Shown piece by piece: positions 63,169 to 64,000 of a DNA stretch of 64,000 bases. This stretch comes from Sphaerosporella brunnea (lineage: Eukaryota > Ascomycota > Pezizomycetes > Pezizales > Pyronemataceae), in the NCBI GenBank assembly GCA_008704415.1, contig VXIS01000165.1, positions 37,016 to 101,015 on the forward strand. Direction: 5' to 3'. The notes below the pieces were generated by a model that saw only the letters and a program-made list of their open reading frames with translations, made no database searches and was not told the DNA's origin. The position numbers were made by a program, and so were the translations under genes. Each line of letters starts with the position of its first letter. The stretch's first letter is position 1.

Positions 63169-64000
63169 TTTGGAAAGAAGTACGGGAGTATATGAAGCAC
63201 ACCTTGACCTACTTAAGCCTTTTTCACCTTCACCTACCCAAGCCGTTCACCTTCACACCCGAAGTCTATACAGTGTTAATGCTCTTTAAGCCAAACACTC
63301 TCTCCCGTACAAGCGTGGGCGATGGTTAGTGAGCAACGCAATTATTTTGCTACTAACCATTATATGGCCATTATACGGTGGAAAGCTTATATGCCCGCAC
63401 CTCGCCGCACCATCGCCGCACAGCGGGCATCCGACGCCGTGGAGGCGACGACAACTGCCAGGGACTAGCCATATCCATATCCGTCTCACCATCACCATCA
63501 TCCTCAACACCGTCGAGTCATGCACCCGACTGTTGTCTCGCCTCCCGCAAACCCTGAAACAGATGCGACACCATCAGTAGACTCAACATAGAAAATCAAT
63601 CGGTAGGTGTGGTGTTGCCGAAGCCGGAAGCCTACTTGTGACAGAGATATGATAGATTGAAAAACTCAACACCATGGCTGATGAATCGCTGAAACACGTG
63701 CTGTCACTCGACTTTGTACTAATATTGGCGTCTGTCTAACTATTACATAAGGATTATTTGGGGACAGAGGTTTTCGTCCAAACACAGCTTTTGGGTAAAA
63801 CGCAGTTTTCTAGTTAATCATGGTGTTTACCACGGGATATCCTTTCCGCGATAACTACTATTCTAGAAAACCTATTATATCACCCTTTCTTCTGCCTGAG
63901 CATGCTACAACAATCACATAAGCTTTACTGTCTGGGAAAGAGACACATAATGGCCATATGACGATTTTCAAAAACACCCCCTCCCCTGCTAAGGTATAAT
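63169..64000. other. Right margin, no supported gene; hairpin at 63322-63361
   Basis: No gene is supported. At 63322-63361 arms atggttagtgagcaa and ttgctactaaccat can pair with one bulge around an AT-rich loop. Frames of about 80 codons on both strands are without domains. Confidence 0.5.

Noticed and set aside
1..64000. CRISPR arrays, bacterial operons or plasmid functions
   Set aside because: The genes are eukaryotic with introns; no spaced direct repeats of CRISPR type were seen.

Overview
The window reads as nuclear DNA of a filamentous ascomycete (Pezizomycotina). Genes are short and compact, with 40-65 nt GT-AG introns, several carrying a CTAAT-type branch point. The products are typical of this group: fungal Ura5, Met13, Bfr2, Hom3, Coq2, the fungal-only complex I subunit NUZM, a DUF3824 protein and a ZIP transporter. 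The transposable elements are also those common in such fungi: Tad-like LINEs, a pogo/Fot-type transposase, a hAT-like element and MITEs. I cannot name a genus from the sequence.

Layout. 1-2298 has no gene I can support. 2299-11291 holds URA5, a decayed Hsp70-like gene, two weak small genes, a MITE, a frameshifted membrane-protein gene, a LINE remnant and an N-terminal stub of an AlkB-like gene that ends close to that LINE. 12247-21062 is a healthy housekeeping block: MET13 (+), BFR2 (+), HOM3 (+) and a PAP2 lipid phosphatase (-). 21926-28141 is accessory: a multi-exon Cys-rich gene with a repeated intron-exon module, a palindromic MITE, a 415-residue unknown protein and a broken extracellular intradiol dioxygenase. 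29146-30750 has two doubtful small genes, one with a Lys-Gly repeat. 31296-42679 is again dense: COQ2, NUZM, a RING protein, a DUF1761 membrane protein, a DUF3824 protein and a cytochrome b5/FMN lactate dehydrogenase. 42680-46812 is a 4 kb low-complexity gap with a P-loop pseudogene fragment. 46813-48083 is a ZIP metal transporter. 49379-53520 has a small coiled-coil gene, a pogo transposase wreck and a second LINE remnant. 54337-61280 holds a seven-span membrane protein, a small basic protein, a LINE 3' end, an alpha/beta hydrolase and an SDR. 61281-64000 has a 0.7 kb hAT-like non-autonomous element, a tRNA-like sequence and no supported protein gene.

How the genes fit together. HOM3 (first step from aspartate to methionine/threonine) and MET13 (methyl donor for methionine synthase) lie 3.1 kb apart on the same strand, with the rRNA-processing gene BFR2 between them. 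COQ2 and NUZM, 0.56 kb apart, both serve the mitochondrial respiratory chain, as may the lactate dehydrogenase. NUZM and the RING gene are divergent over 279 bp. Exon boundaries were set by hand from splice signals, reading frame and remembered family conservation; none was checked by alignment or transcripts.
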